NCBI GenBank assembly: GCA_018398805.1
Contig: JAGFBZ010000704.1
Span: forward strand, 186,001-250,000
Source: Hirundichthys speculiger
Taxonomy: Eukaryota; Chordata; Actinopteri; Beloniformes; Exocoetidae
Length of the DNA: 64,000 nucleotides
Reading direction: 5' to 3'
This document shows positions 34,376 to 45,059 of this stretch, piece by piece; position 1 is the stretch's first letter, and every line of letters begins with the position of its first letter. The position numbers were made by a program, and so were the translations under genes. The notes under the pieces were generated by a model. That model was not told the origin of the DNA and did no database searches. It saw only the letters and a list, made by a program, of their open reading frames with translations.

Positions 34376-35104
34376 TGTAACGAAGCAACACTTCGTTACT
34401 GGGTGTAAATAACTGTACAGCACTTTAAATCATGGGTTTAAGCATAATTGCACTTTATTTCACACTTTGCACTTTAAACTTTGCACATAAATGTTGTTTT
34501 ATGAGTGAACCACTTCATAATGCAAGTTCTTTGTTTTCCAGATCCTGTAAAAAAGAAGCATTGATGAAGTTAATGGTTTAAGATGTGTGTAAATGTGGGT
34601 GCAGGATGTGATTTTTAAAGGAAAATAAGTACTCACCTAGCTATTGTCCTCTGCAGGGGTGCGCGGGCAAATACTTCCCCAGAGACCTGGAGGCTATTTA
34701 AAGGTTCCGGGAGAGGCCATTGGATAGATGTGGGTGGGGATGAAATTGATTGTTTTTGGTTTAAGGTGTTGAAGATGGGGTACAGGAATTTTAAAATGTT
34801 TGCTAAAACTCTACTGTAGTTTGGAGTGTATGTGTGTAAATATATAGGTTTAAGATTTTAGGAATAATTTTTTGTATTGAGATGTGGAAGTACCTCTGGT
34901 TTTGAGAGTGGTTCAGGCCAATCAGGAGTAGAGGATATAAATGGGGCCAGTTGGCTCATTTGGAGAGGCTGAGCTGCTCCACACTAAGAGAGTGTCTTTC
35001 CTTACCTTTTTGTAACGTGTGAAGGAATAAAATTCTTTTTGTATTTGATCCTCTTTGGGTTGCGTCACTGTTTCTGGCCGCTCACACAGCAGCCATCCTC
35101 CACA
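34376..35104 (+). mobile_element. Solo LTR (729 bp) in the hAT transposase
   Basis: Starts TGTAACGAAGC, ends CATCCTCCACA (TG...CA), flanked by the exact 5-bp TSD CTGAT (34371-34375, 35105-35109). It contains a TATA box (ATATAAATGG near 34937) and an AATAAA signal (35026-35031) in LTR order, so transcription would run on the plus strand. No internal retroelement genes, so it is a recombination-derived solo LTR. The superfamily cannot be told from the LTR alone. Confidence 0.85.
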
Positions 35105-35109
35105 CTGAT

Positions 35110-36051
35110 CATCGGCAATATCAAGTAATGAGTTCTGGATGCCAATGTAATTCTGACGCAGGGCTTTGGTTGCAACAGCGTGCGCTGACCATCTGGTATC
35201 AGAAAGTGCTTTTAAAGTTTCTATTCTCTGATTTTCATTGGGCTGCAACCCCGCCTTGATCGTCTGCCAGCGTGAAGTGCTTTTTGAAGCAAAGTTGAAT
35301 AAAGTTTGCACAAAACAGAAAAACTGTTCACTGTCTTCACAGCAGCTCACACTGTTGACCCCCACCAGATTTAATGTATGCGCCGCACAGGGTGCCCAGT
35401 CTGCCAGTGGGTTCAGCTCTTTGATTCGTGCCTGCACACCTTTGTAGGAGCCCGACATATTGCTGGCATTCTCATAACATTGTCCTCGACAGTTCTTAAT
35501 GTCGACGCCCATCTCTCCTAAAAACACCAATAATTGAATTGAACAGTGCTTCTACAGTGTGGCTTGAAACAGGCAGGAATTTCACAAAACGCTCCTCAAT
35601 ACAGCCATCTGGTGACACAAACCGCAGGATTACAGTGAGCTGGTCCACATGTGTGTTATCAGGAGTGGAATCGACACTGATGGAAAAATACTTAGCCAGC
35701 TTTACTCTAGCAACGATTTCATCCAGCACCTTCTGGCCCATCAGCTGTATGAATTCTTCACACACGTTCAAGGAAAGGTAGGATGGAGTTCCTCTTCCAG
35801 CATTTCCATATTTGTCTATATGGGCTTTTAAAAACGGATCAAACTGACTGATCAGCTCCATGGAACCCAAATAGTTCCCATTTTTGGGGTCACCGAACTT
35901 GTGACTATCACCCCTAAAACTAAGTCCTCGCGCTGCCAAAAATTTCACGACAGCAACAACTCGCTGTAGAACCTGCGTCCAGTATTCACACTCCTCAGTA
36001 AACTGTCTCTTCAGCTCAGAGTCCACTGTCCCTCTCTCAGCTGTCTGATTG
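35110..36051 (-). pseudogene. hAT transposase DUF4371-like core
   Basis: Encodes GDSHKFGDPKNGNYLGSMEL, PSYLSLNVCEEFIQLMGQKV and LAKYFSISVDSTPDNTHVDQ, and after a one-base frame change near 35520 NCRGQCYENASNMSG, ELNPLADWAPCAAHTLNLVG and LSDTRWSAHAVATKAL. SVD, GQ.Y..A..MSG and DTRW are the catalytic-core landmarks of this hAT group. Confidence 0.85.
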
Positions 36052-36059
36052 ATGTAAGC

Positions 36060-36795
36060 CAGCGGTTCCCAAACTTCTTTAGCCGCGCACCCCCTTCTAT
36101 GTCTCAACCGGGTTGACGCACCCCCGATCCCCCACCCCTTAAAAAAAAAACGCAACAAGCTTTATTATAGCCATATTAAAGTCGCCATGTTTATTCATGC
36201 TAAAATGACCAGAACACACATATAACATAATAATCACAATCACAACAATGCGCTCTCTCGTTTAAATTAAACTGAAACACTGTAACACAGTTCCAATATA
36301 ATGAAACAAAGTTATGCGCAGGCTTCCACTTTTAAGAGCAAAGAGGATGGATGACATGCTCAGACTCAGTGGCAGAAAGCAGATAAGTTGAGGAAAATGT
36401 TAGAATACTTTGAACATTGAACAAAAAGTGCAGCAAGTTTAAATGACCGTGGAACTAACACAACCCGTCATCATAACACAGCATTGAGCATATTTGCGAG
36501 AATGAATAAAGTAGAGGCCACAAGCTAGGTGCCAAATGCAGTGGTAGAAGAATATAACTTCTTCTTCTACGCTTCACTTTAAGATGACGTGCATTTTGAA
36601 TAGCCTGCATTTATTTATTCATTAAAATTACAGTTTTTGATTTAAAATTTTACAAAGGAAATGTTTATTTACACATCTTTATTGTGTGAAAAAAAAAAAA
36701 TTATCAGACCGCCATTACATTTTTCATCTCGCGCACCCCCTAGAGGCAGCTTGCGCACCCCTGGGGGTGCGCGCACCCCACTTTGGGAATCCCTG
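36060..36795. mobile_element. hAT MITE, GGTTCCCAAAC family, copy 1
   Basis: Starts CAGCGGTTCCCAAACTTC, ends ACTTTGGGAATCCCTG, exact 8-bp TSD ATGTAAGC (36052-36059, 36796-36803). Contains CGCGCACCCCC blocks near both ends. Removing it and one TSD restores the transposase reading AMIAYINQTAERGTVDSEL. Non-coding. A relative lies at 49011-49618. Confidence 0.9.
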
Positions 36796-36872
36796 ATGTA
36801 AGCAATCATGGCTTTCCTATGAATGTCACTGCTTTCATGTTCTGCTATCTGTTCATAAGCGTGTTTCCAGTT

Positions 36873-37270
36873 AATTCAATTTCAATTCAATTTTATTTAT
36901 ATAGCGTCTGTTACAATGACAATTGTCTCTAGGCGCTTTACAGAGACCCAGAGCATGACCCCCGAGCAAATATCATCAACTAAGATTATATAATTAAATC
37001 CAATCAATGATAATGGCAGGTAAAAAACTCCCACGTAGGGAGAAAAAAAAACCTTTATACCAAACAGTGGCAAGGAAAAACTCCACTTTAAGAGGAAGAA
37101 ACCTTGAGCAGGACCTGGCTCATATGGGGGGACCTTCCTGCCGAAGGCCAGCCGGGTAGAGAAAGAAAAGAGGGGAGACAGGACAGAAAGAGGATGTAGG
37201 ACAGAGAGAGGAGAGCACAGAAAAAGTAAAAAATAATAATAAAGAAGTAGTGGAATTGTTGTAGGGTGAA
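36873..37270 (-). mobile_element. LINE 3' end in the hAT element
   Basis: Minus-strand 3'-UTR of the CCTAGAGACA family: plus strand reads TTCAATTTTATTTATATAGC, CTCTAGGCGCTTTACAGAGA, AAAACTCCCACGTAGGGAGA and CAGGACCTGGCTCATATGGG. Nearly the same block is at 46606-47000. Truncated 5' of about 37270. Confidence 0.75.
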
Positions 37271-37280
37271 TGCAAGCGAG

Positions 37281-37922
37281 CTATGGAGGGCCCTTGGGCG
37301 TGTGGTCAGCGTAATGAGCCATTACGCTGCCACTCTCTGGGCAGACTCTCTTGAAATATGTCCTGGAGAAACATCTTCTCTGGAGCTTGTATTGTCGCTC
37401 TGAGGCCGAGAGATCAGCGTCTTTATTTTGGCACGATTCTGGTCCCATTTTTGCCCAGTAAGCTTGCACCTGTCCATCCATACTGTCGCCCCAGCGGGCC
37501 GGGTCGGTGCTATATGGGTCCTCTCGCTGCGGGTGCACCTGTTCGTCTCCTCCACTCCTCTGGATTTCTTCAGCAGGATCAAAGTGTTCCGGGTCTTTTC
37601 TTGGAGGTGGTTGATCTGAAGACCCTCCTGTGTGCTTGTTGGATGTCACCGTTTCCTCTCCGTAGCCGCCGGTAGAAGGAGACACAGTCGAAACGACCGC
37701 CTCACCGGGATTCTGGTCACTGCTGCCAACCTGCGCTCCTTCGTCCCCGCTAAAAGTTTTAAAATATCCGGTAAGCTTTGGGATGTTTTTCAACAATTTC
37801 TTCTCTCGAAGCTCTTTTTCCCATTGTAATTTTCGTTTTAAGGAGCCGTATGTAAGAGATCTAATAAAACGAATCATAAAATGACCCCGATATGTCAACA
37901 GACATTTAAAAATCATGTTCAT
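37281..37922 (-). pseudogene. hAT transposase N-terminal segment
   Basis: Encodes YGSLKRKLQWEKELREKKLL, KNIPKLTGYFKTFSGDEGA, a long acidic/proline linker, and YKLQRRCFSRTYFKRVCPE. The KxxxKIPKLTxFF-type start and the following RSFS..F-type block are typical of the N-terminal region of these transposases. The zinc-finger part that should follow was lost where the LINE fragment inserted. Confidence 0.65.
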
Positions 37923-38132
37923 TTCAAATACTTATGTCACTGACAACAGCACTCAAGCCAGGATATTCCCGTTTAAAAAGAGGAGTTGCAGCCCTCAACT
38001 GATGTTGATGTTGTCATTTCTTGTTTTGGCCTGAAGCGCCACCCTCCACCTATCTCCCAATCACCAAGTCAGTAGTGTTTCTACATCCGGGTTACCAGCT
38101 CGGCTCTAATTATCGCAGCAGCCGCTACGAAC

Positions 38133-38321
38133 GTGTTGGATGAAAAAATGTCTAGCTTTCCAAAACCTAAAAGACCTCGTTATGAATCCGAGTTACGTCG
38201 TGACAAGGTCCGAAATAAAACAAGGATTTGTATAGGAGATGCTTTTGATAGATGGAGACGGCTGAAAGCGGAGAAGAATTTGAAGACAGATGCCAACGTT
38301 GCTGATTTTCTCCTGGACAGG
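38133..38321 (+). CDS. First-exon-like ORF of unknown family inside the hAT element
   Basis: Plus-strand ORF MLDEKMSSFPKPKRPRYESE, RDKVRNKTRICIGDAFDRWR and KNLKTDANVADFLLDR, ending exactly at a consensus donor (ACAG then GTAAGA). The pattern (basic start, KTR..IG.AF.RWR..K, KTDA..A.FLLD) recurs in first exons of multi-copy, possibly transposon-related fish genes. Function unknown. It lies on the strand opposite to the hAT transposase, so it is either a second insertion or captured sequence. No downstream exon was recognised. Confidence 0.4.
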
Positions 38322-38369
38322 TAAGATTCATAGCTAAATGTTTGGCTAACGCTAATTTACCTGGACAAG

Positions 38370-38930
38370 GTAACAGTGGTACCTCTACTTACCAACGCCT
38401 CTACATACGAAACTTTCAGGTTACGAAACCCCTCAACGGGAAAATATTTCCTCTAGTTACGAAAGATCAAAGAAAGAAAAGATCTTTCATAAAGCATTAA
38501 ATATAATTAACAGAAAATAAACTTACTGTGTAGGACTCGTCGCTTGCCATGGCAGCCTACGTTCCTGCTGCATTCTGCAGCCGACCTGGCAACCTCTGGT
38601 CGCGGAGGAGGGGGAGGGTACACGCCGCTCAACAGTAATTTGAAAGTGACTGCAGTACCAGTTTTGCCATAATCTTACAAACGGCTCCTTTAAAGCACCA
38701 CTCTCAAACTTTTTCTTATCCATTTTTCGGCCAAAAGAACTCCAACTTCTCACACTTATTATATTTGCATACGTTCTTAATGAAAACAAATTGTCTAGAT
38801 TTCTATTGGCTGTTGTCATGTTTGCTTTCATGCATCACGTGTAAATTGGATCAATCAACTGCCACGAACGTGACTATCAAGTGATGGACAGAAATTTCAA
38901 CAAATCACGAAATAATTTGGTATTTTGTTG
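38370..38930. mobile_element. DNA-transposon-like sequence starting CAGTGGTACCTCTACTT
   Basis: CAGTGGTACCTCTACTTACC, CTCTACATACGAAACTTTCA and GGTTACGAAA resemble the end of a known vertebrate DNA transposon type. On the minus strand a start-like MDKKKFESGALK (near 38720) resembles the N-terminus of ZMYM1-like hAT transposases. Boundaries unresolved. Confidence 0.35.
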
Positions 38931-39016
38931 TAAAGGTAAAGGCTCCCGATAGGCCCCTGATCCATCTAGGCCCGGGGGCTTCAGCCCAGCCTAGCCCGTG
39001 CAGTAAGGCGGGCCCG

Positions 39017-40430
39017 GTCTTGGGTCCTGCCAGACCGACGACCAGGTGTGTGCAGAAGGCTGAGATGATCCCGTCTTCAACTGTTTGTGTGTGACACACT
39101 TCAACATCATCTGCTTTCACAGTGTTTGGAGCTCTGCTGGTAAAGACCATTTTCCAGTCTGGACCAGTCAACTGAATTGTTGTGTATGGGGACTGACAAT
39201 CACACTATTTGGAATAAAAAAGGAACAAGAAAAGCATAAGTTACCTCTAAAGCCTTCCTTACAGTGTAATATGCAGTGTAAATTAAATTAAATCTGAAAC
39301 ATGTGAAGCTAATGATAGCATCCTTTAGGCTAGTTTTGTTTTAATATACAGTTTTTTTTAACATTTAAAATAGACAATAGTAATGCTTCAGACACTAATT
39401 TTGCTGTATAAATTTGGTTAAGTTGAACAGAGGTTTGACCTCTCCAAGCATGATGAAGAGATCAGTGTTCTCCGTGAAGATGTCTGGGAGAAAGATTAAG
39501 AGCGGCTCTTAGGTCAATATCTGTAAGAAATAAGATATATCTGATATTGAATCAGCATTTAATTTCGATAAACTATTTTAAATGTGATTGTAAAAAGCCA
39601 AAGTAGTACTTGGTGTAAAGTTGCAATTAACCAATTTTGCTTAATTGATCAATTTTTATCTAATTTGACGACAACACAAACAAAAAGGAAATTAAAACAT
39701 GAAGCTGAAAAACACCCCAGCGTGGACAACAATATATTGTGTACCTGGTATTTCTTCAGCCTGCTGGTCAGACTGGTCCAGAGGAGACTTCCATTGAGTC
39801 AGATGAACCACTTTGGGCTTCTTGCAAGCAAAGTCTTCACTGAATCCTTGTTGCATGTTTCTCATTGCAGGATGAAGACGCTCTACTTCATCACAAAGCT
39901 GCGAAACAACAACAACAATGTGCTCTTATTCGTATTAAGATAAAAACCCATTTGTCAAACATCTGTCGAAATCTTGGCCTTTCAGGTTAATCTTTTCAGA
40001 TTAAAACTAATTTGTTTGCAAAAACATCTGACAGGCCATGTCACAAGTAGCAAAAAAGGCCTTGCAGACCATTTCTTTTACAGCTAATTTTTTTATTTAC
40101 AATTTCAAAGATATAGAAAAATATTGTGAATAAAGATTTAAATCATTTTTTTATATAAATCTAATAAATCGTAATAAATCTAATTTAGTTGTTACACATA
40201 ACACAGCACAATAGTCGAGACTAACATACTCCACATCAGGGTAAGAAAATAATTTCATATTACACCCGTAGATGTCCTTAAGAAAGAGTATTTCTCAAAC
40301 GCATTCACCAAAGTTATGTCATCAGCAATCTGCTTTTGCCGCCATTCAAAAGTCTGCAGGATTTGGTCTTTTACAATTTTTGTGTCTGGTTGAACCTTCT
40401 GGTACTGGTCAACAGATCCTCACCAAGAAC
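39017..40430 (-). pseudogene. Decayed multi-exon gene (SAM-type uncharacterised fish family?), split by hAT
   Basis: Minus-strand exon candidates in order. First, about 40270-40415: QYQKVQPDTKIVKDQILQTF, EWRQKQIADDITLVNAFEKY. Second, 39745-39898: acceptor TTTCGCAG, donor GTACAC, LCDEVERLHPAMRNMQQGF, SEDFACKKPKVVHLTQWKSP. Third, about 39420-39515: acceptor TTTCTTACAG, DIDLRAAL then, one base out of frame, FLPDIFTENTDLFIMLGE. Last, about 39017-39170: QLTGPDWKMVFTSRAPNTVK, VEDGIISAFCTHL. The exon then jumps to 32143-32221 across the hAT. Frameshifts and the insertion make it a pseudogene. The layout resembles uncharacterised SAM-associated fish proteins; that family call is a guess. Confidence 0.5.
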
Positions 40431-40439
40431 ATTTAGAAC

Positions 40440-41030
40440 CTAAAGAAGGAGGGTGAGAAGGAATAATGTTCACAAAAAAAAAAAAAAAGAAAAGATAAGT
40501 CATTCAACTTAATATGCAATATTTAGAAATGTAATATTTGTGATGGGAAATTCCCTTCATAGTAAATGCTTTACTTTTTAAAGATATGACCCCTGACTGA
40601 TTTAACTATGGAAACTAATTATGAAACAAAATAAAATAGAGCGTATATACATTTTGTATGAGTTGTTTAACTTTAGAACAATTATTAGGAATCCCGGGCA
40701 TCCCGGGAACATTAATAAACACCCAAAGACACTGGCACCCATGGTCATATTTTTATTCTTAAGCCATTTTGGAAAAATATATTATCATAATCTGAAAGAG
40801 TACAGGAGATAAATACAGTTCTATTCAAATGCAGTGCAAAAATGTCTTATTTTGGTTGAACTAACACAATATTTTGGTCTTCCTTTTAATGATATAGAAA
40901 ACAGCTCCGGTTTGCTAGAAGTTCACGTTAAGCTTGTGTAGTTGACAGTAACATAAAAGAAGAAACAGGCTTCTTTCTAATATCTCTGTAATCGGTGAAT
41001 CAATGTCAGGAAAGTGTGAGGATGATAGGC
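40440..41030. other. No gene seen
   Basis: AT-rich sequence with a poly-A at about 40476-40490. No motif recognised. Confidence 0.45.
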
Positions 41031-41480
41031 TGAAGGTGCGCAAACTGTGGTACGCGTACCACCGGTGGTACGCGAGCGCTCTCTGGTGGTCCGCGGGGAA
41101 CGTCATGACTTTCCACATTTTCACTTAAAAAAAAAAAAAAAATCGGAAACATACAGTGCATTATAAATACGTTTTAAATGAAATGTGTAGCTTGAGATAA
41201 TTAAATTTGTGTCTTTTAAAAAAATATTAGTTATATATTCAGTTGCAGTGGAGATGTAATAACTTTTGAGTGTGTTTATTTTGCTCTGTATGAGAGTATG
41301 AGTATGTGAGAATTGTTGGACAGAGTTGTAAATGTCTGAATTAGTAAAGTAACAATTCAGGTAATAAATAACCAGAATAAGGAATAAACATCTCCCCTGT
41401 GTGTTTAAGGCTAATTGAGAAGGCATATAAAATTGGTCATCATGGTGGTACTCAGAGAGCTGAACAGTTTGCCCTAACAC
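41031..41480. mobile_element. hAT-like MITE, TGGTACGCG family, copy 2
   Basis: Left end GGTGCGCAAACTGTGGTACG, then GTACCACCGGTGGTACGCG and GAGCGCTCTCTGGTGGTCCG; right end near GGTGGTACTCAGAGAGCT. Reverse orientation to the copy at 60842-61118. Termini are eroded and no TSD was found. Confidence 0.55.
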
Positions 41481-41850
41481 CATTTTGCACAGTGTACCTG
41501 AAGTATTTCCTCCTCTAATAATAATAGTGATGATAGTATTATTAATATTATTTTTACTATTATTTTATTATTGTTTTCTTCTTATTATTATTTTTATTAC
41601 CACGTTGTGGTGATTTTTTTTTTTTTTTTACGCTTCTGTAACTGTGACTAATTAAAGAAGCAAATAAATTGAATGGTTAATTGATGAATGACCAGCAGGG
41701 GGCACTGTTTTTCAGAAATTAAAGCTGCTGCCTGTTACTCTGGATATACTGGGAACTGTAATGCTCTGTTTTCATCTCACTCAGGGATGTCTCAGTCTTA
41801 ACAATTCAGGCAAAAGCAGATGACATTTTCCTCCAAACCATTATCCATGA

Positions 41851-41892
<42 letters not shown>

Positions 41893-43985
41893 TGTGTGAA
41901 TGAGAATTTAACATACCAGAAAAAAAACCCATCTCTCTCTCAGGCTCTTGGTGCTGATTCTTAGAATGACGAATAGTAAAAGGCTCCTGCAGCTGCAGGG
42001 AAAACATTCCTGCTGTAAAATGGCTGTGTGAAGTGGAAACAAGTCTGGATACGGGGCAACACAAAGCACAGAGTAACTCACCTGAGTTCAATAAATAATG
42101 ACCCAAAAGCTTCAGGCTTCAACACCTCTGCTATATTGTTTTTTGTGAAGTATTGTTTCAAAATGGTTGGATGGAATTAAAACTAGCCATAAGGGTCATG
42201 AAAAAAGTTTTGATTGGCAAATCATGAAATAATTACTTTTTAATCTGACCTTTAATTAAGATTAATGACACAGCAGTAATGTGATTTCATTTTATTGTTG
42301 CTGCTGTCACTGGCTCTGTTTATTTATTTATCTATCTATTTGTTTATTTATTGAAATTGGTTTGATATTTACTGAATAGAGTGCTGTGGATACAGTTTTG
42401 TTAAATAATCTTATGGCACTTTGGCACACAGCTGTTCATTATTCACAGAGGATGAAGGGAAGGACCAGTGAGGGTTTCCTTGAGTTAAAAATGAGACACT
42501 GCAGTGGATGTGTTGTTATGAAATTTGTTCTACATATCTAAGATCCCTTGGGAATCATTTCTAGACACTTTTATTTGGCAATATTTCCTTTCCACACTGT
42601 CTGCTTGGTTTACAGCCAGCAGAGCTGCAAAACCAACGTCAGCATCAACTAATAAAAAAAAACAAACAGTTTATCTTAAGGCCTAAACAAATGCAAGGAT
42701 TAGAGCACAAAGACGATGAGAATACTAATGATCCAACAAGGCATGTCGTAAATCTAAATCAACAGCAGGTGTAAAGTGAACAGATTTCTGAACAGAAAAA
42801 GAACACATTTTTCATTCCACATCTTTACGTCTTGTCAAATAAATGTGTCCCACTTTAGCAGTAGCTGTACAGTTGTAATATGATTTCCTTTTCTCCTCTT
42901 TCTTTTTTTCTCCTGCTGTCTATTCTTTGTTCTCTCCTCCACCTTCACCTGACCTTCACTTGGTGTTTCAGTGAACATCTGCTGCCTCTTAAACAACGGT
43001 TTTATCAGTATCAGTATCATCAGTATCATTGTAGTATTATTATGCAGATTATAGTGTTTCTTATCAGCTGTACGTTTGGAGTGAATTAGATATTTACTTT
43101 CTTAATATCTCTTTCTTTCTTTTTCTTGTTCTGCTGCTCTACATGCCTAAATGAAATCCTGAAATGACTCTTTAAGTGTTTAAGTTTTTTTAATTTTTAA
43201 TAAAAAACAAAGAAAATCATAGAAATCATAGAAAATCATAGAATCATCATAGAAAATCATAATACAATTATTTTCTTTCTGATGATACTTCTCTGTAAAA
43301 CCTAGAAAACCTTCAGGAAACATTTCAGATTTCATGGTCCATAGCTCCAAAATTGATTAATCAACAAGTTTTCCCACCTCGCCATGTCTTAATAAACTTA
43401 TTCAAATACTTAAGCATAAGTGACTGATATCACCACTAAAATCAGGACAAAATTGTATTTCTTAGTTTGACTCATATAAAACGTAATAGCCTTGCCAGGT
43501 CATTTTCTCTGTCTCCATTTTTGTAAAGTGGATGGCGATTCCCTGGTTCTTGCATCAGTGCGCTGGTTTCAGATGAAGTGCTTCTCGTCTGCAGGGCCTG
43601 GGTCTCACCCCAGAGTAACTCAGTGAACCTTTAACACCTTATATCCCAGCTTTCCCCCTCGGATCTTCTGGTCCGGGTCTGTTTGTTGATCTGAGCTCAC
43701 CTCTGAGAACACAGTATGGCCCGGGGCTGTGGAGCACTCGCTCTCTCTCAGCTAAACAAGCTCTTTTGAGTGTTTTAAATCACATTGGGAGGTCTATTTC
43801 TTCTTCTGTTTATCATACCCACTGTCCTAGTTTGTATTGTCTTTAAATAGATTTTTTGGCCTAAACTTTTCTTTTTTTTTCATCTTTTTCATCGCCAACT
43901 GCTGTGGAGCGTCTTTTCACCCAGATCGGAGCAGCTCTCATGGGATATATACATAACTGGCTCTAACTAATGTGGAGCAAATGAT
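41481..43985. other. No gene seen; low-complexity and microsatellite sequence
   Basis: AT-rich non-coding sequence. Includes ATT-type low complexity (41515-41600), a (TG)n run at 41855-41898 and an (ATCATAGAAA)-like tandem repeat at about 43217-43262. No exon or element recognised. Confidence 0.5.
41855..41898. repeat. (TG)n microsatellite
   Basis: About 21 TG units with one A interruption. Confidence 0.95.
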
Positions 43986-44039
43986 TTAATTTATTTATTT
44001 TTTTTTTATACTCCAAGAAGTTTCAACAAACTGCTCAGA

Positions 44040-44492
44040 AAAAAAAAGAGCCCGTGAGCTTCCAGGAAAGCATTTCTTAACTAGAAAAGCACTCGGAGAG
44101 CGCAGACCTCCGCCAAGCACAACAGTTCTCCCATATAGCGATTTACAGATTGTGATAAAAATCCGCCTTCTGGATCAGATCCGGATCAGCCTCTGAAATT
44201 TGATAGTCAATCCCTGAGTGAAATATCATTGAGTTTTGGGCAAAAATTAACGGAGATGTTGAGAAACAAAATTTCCGGCCCCAGTGACCGCAATGTTATC
44301 GAAAATTTGAAAGTGATCCAGAATCCAGGATTTCTTTCAGATCACAGCCAAAACGAAATCAGATTCTTCCTTTTCACATTTCTGACAACTACTGAAAATT
44401 TCATCAAAATCCATCCATAACTTTTTGAGTTATCTTGTACACAGACAGACAAACAGACCGTCAAAAACCATTACCTCCTTGGCGGAGGTAAT
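44040..44492. mobile_element. Interspersed repeat with CTCCGCCAAG / CTTGGCGGAG ends
   Basis: A left GACCTCCGCCAAGC (44107-44120) and right CCTTGGCGGAGGTAAT are inverse to each other. Between them are GGATCAGATCCGGATCAGCC, AATCCATCCATAACTTTTTG and AGACAGACAAACAGACCGT. I know this 3'-terminal pattern from widespread fish repeats (RTE-like LINE tails or their non-autonomous partners). Non-coding; class uncertain. Confidence 0.5.
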
Positions 44493-45056
44493 ACTATTTT
44501 TGCACAGTCGATTCCTATCGGCAGTCCCTGATAGTTGGTGCGCTCCTAGTAAACACGCTCAGGCAGAGCCGCGAGAACATATTCTCAACAGCTGCGCAAG
44601 ACGCGCCAAGCTGTGCCAAGACGCACAGCCGCTGGGAGACTGACGTGTCTGTACAGCTGTGGCATGATCTCATTGCTGACCAGACATTCTCTGCCCTTAA
44701 GAGAATAAAAAAGTATGCACGTAAAATGGAGATGCGTAAGAGAGAGGTAGAGCCATTTGTGGACGTCCACATGTGACCAGGTGAATGCACATTTATGCCA
44801 TTTGGACGCGCTCTTTTACGCGCCGACATGTGGCTTGCGCTTTCCCCAAACTCGGTATCTTGCGATCACGGGTTTAGGATAGCAGGAAAAGCGCAAATGA
44901 CATGCCCAATTGCCGCGCCTACAATGTGAGTAAGGGAGTCTGCAACGCGGGTAGCGGCTTTAGGGAGGCGGAAGATTGCATTAGCGTTTCGCGGAGGTTC
45001 CTAAAACCGCAATTTGTGGTTAGCGGGTAGTAGGTAGCCGGAGGTGTACGATCGGG
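44493..45056. other. Unidentified GC-richer block
   Basis: Higher GC than its flanks with many CpG-containing words (AGACGCGCCAAG, GCGGGTAGCGGC). The best minus-strand frame has 104 codons but no recognisable motif. It may belong to a DNA transposon; I could not identify it. Confidence 0.3.
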
Positions 45057-45059
45057 GCC

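Larger units (their letters stand above)
32222..39016 (-). mobile_element. hAT element (ZMYM1-like transposase) with nested insertions, TSD GTCTTGGG
   Basis: The left end CAGGCCCGCCT and right end AGGCGGGCCCG are inverse with one mismatch, and both are flanked by the exact 8-bp GTCTTGGG (32214-32221, 39017-39024). Transposase pieces in order on the minus strand: N-terminal part with KNIPKLTGYF (37281-37922); WKHAYEQIAEHESSDIH (36804-36872); a DUF4371-like region with LAKYFSISVDSTPDNTHVDQ and NCRGQCYENASNMSG (35110-36051); REEARVLYKKMNKLEIAL (33795-34375); and the hAT dimerisation motif LFLTLPVTNTSGERSFSKLA (32726-32950). Frames are broken, including a shift near a T5 run at about 35520. Insertions inside are listed separately. 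The element is inactive. The family resembles the ZMYM1-like hAT group. Confidence 0.85.

Noticed and set aside
37281..37922. Independent host gene encoding a 213-residue protein
   Set aside because: Position, strand and the KNIPKLTGYF start fit the N-terminal part of the hAT transposase bounded by the GTCTTGGG duplication.
44515..44829. 104-codon minus-strand ORF in a GC-rich block
   Set aside because: No recognisable motif, several overlapping frames of equal length, no splice or start context; kept only as an unidentified block.
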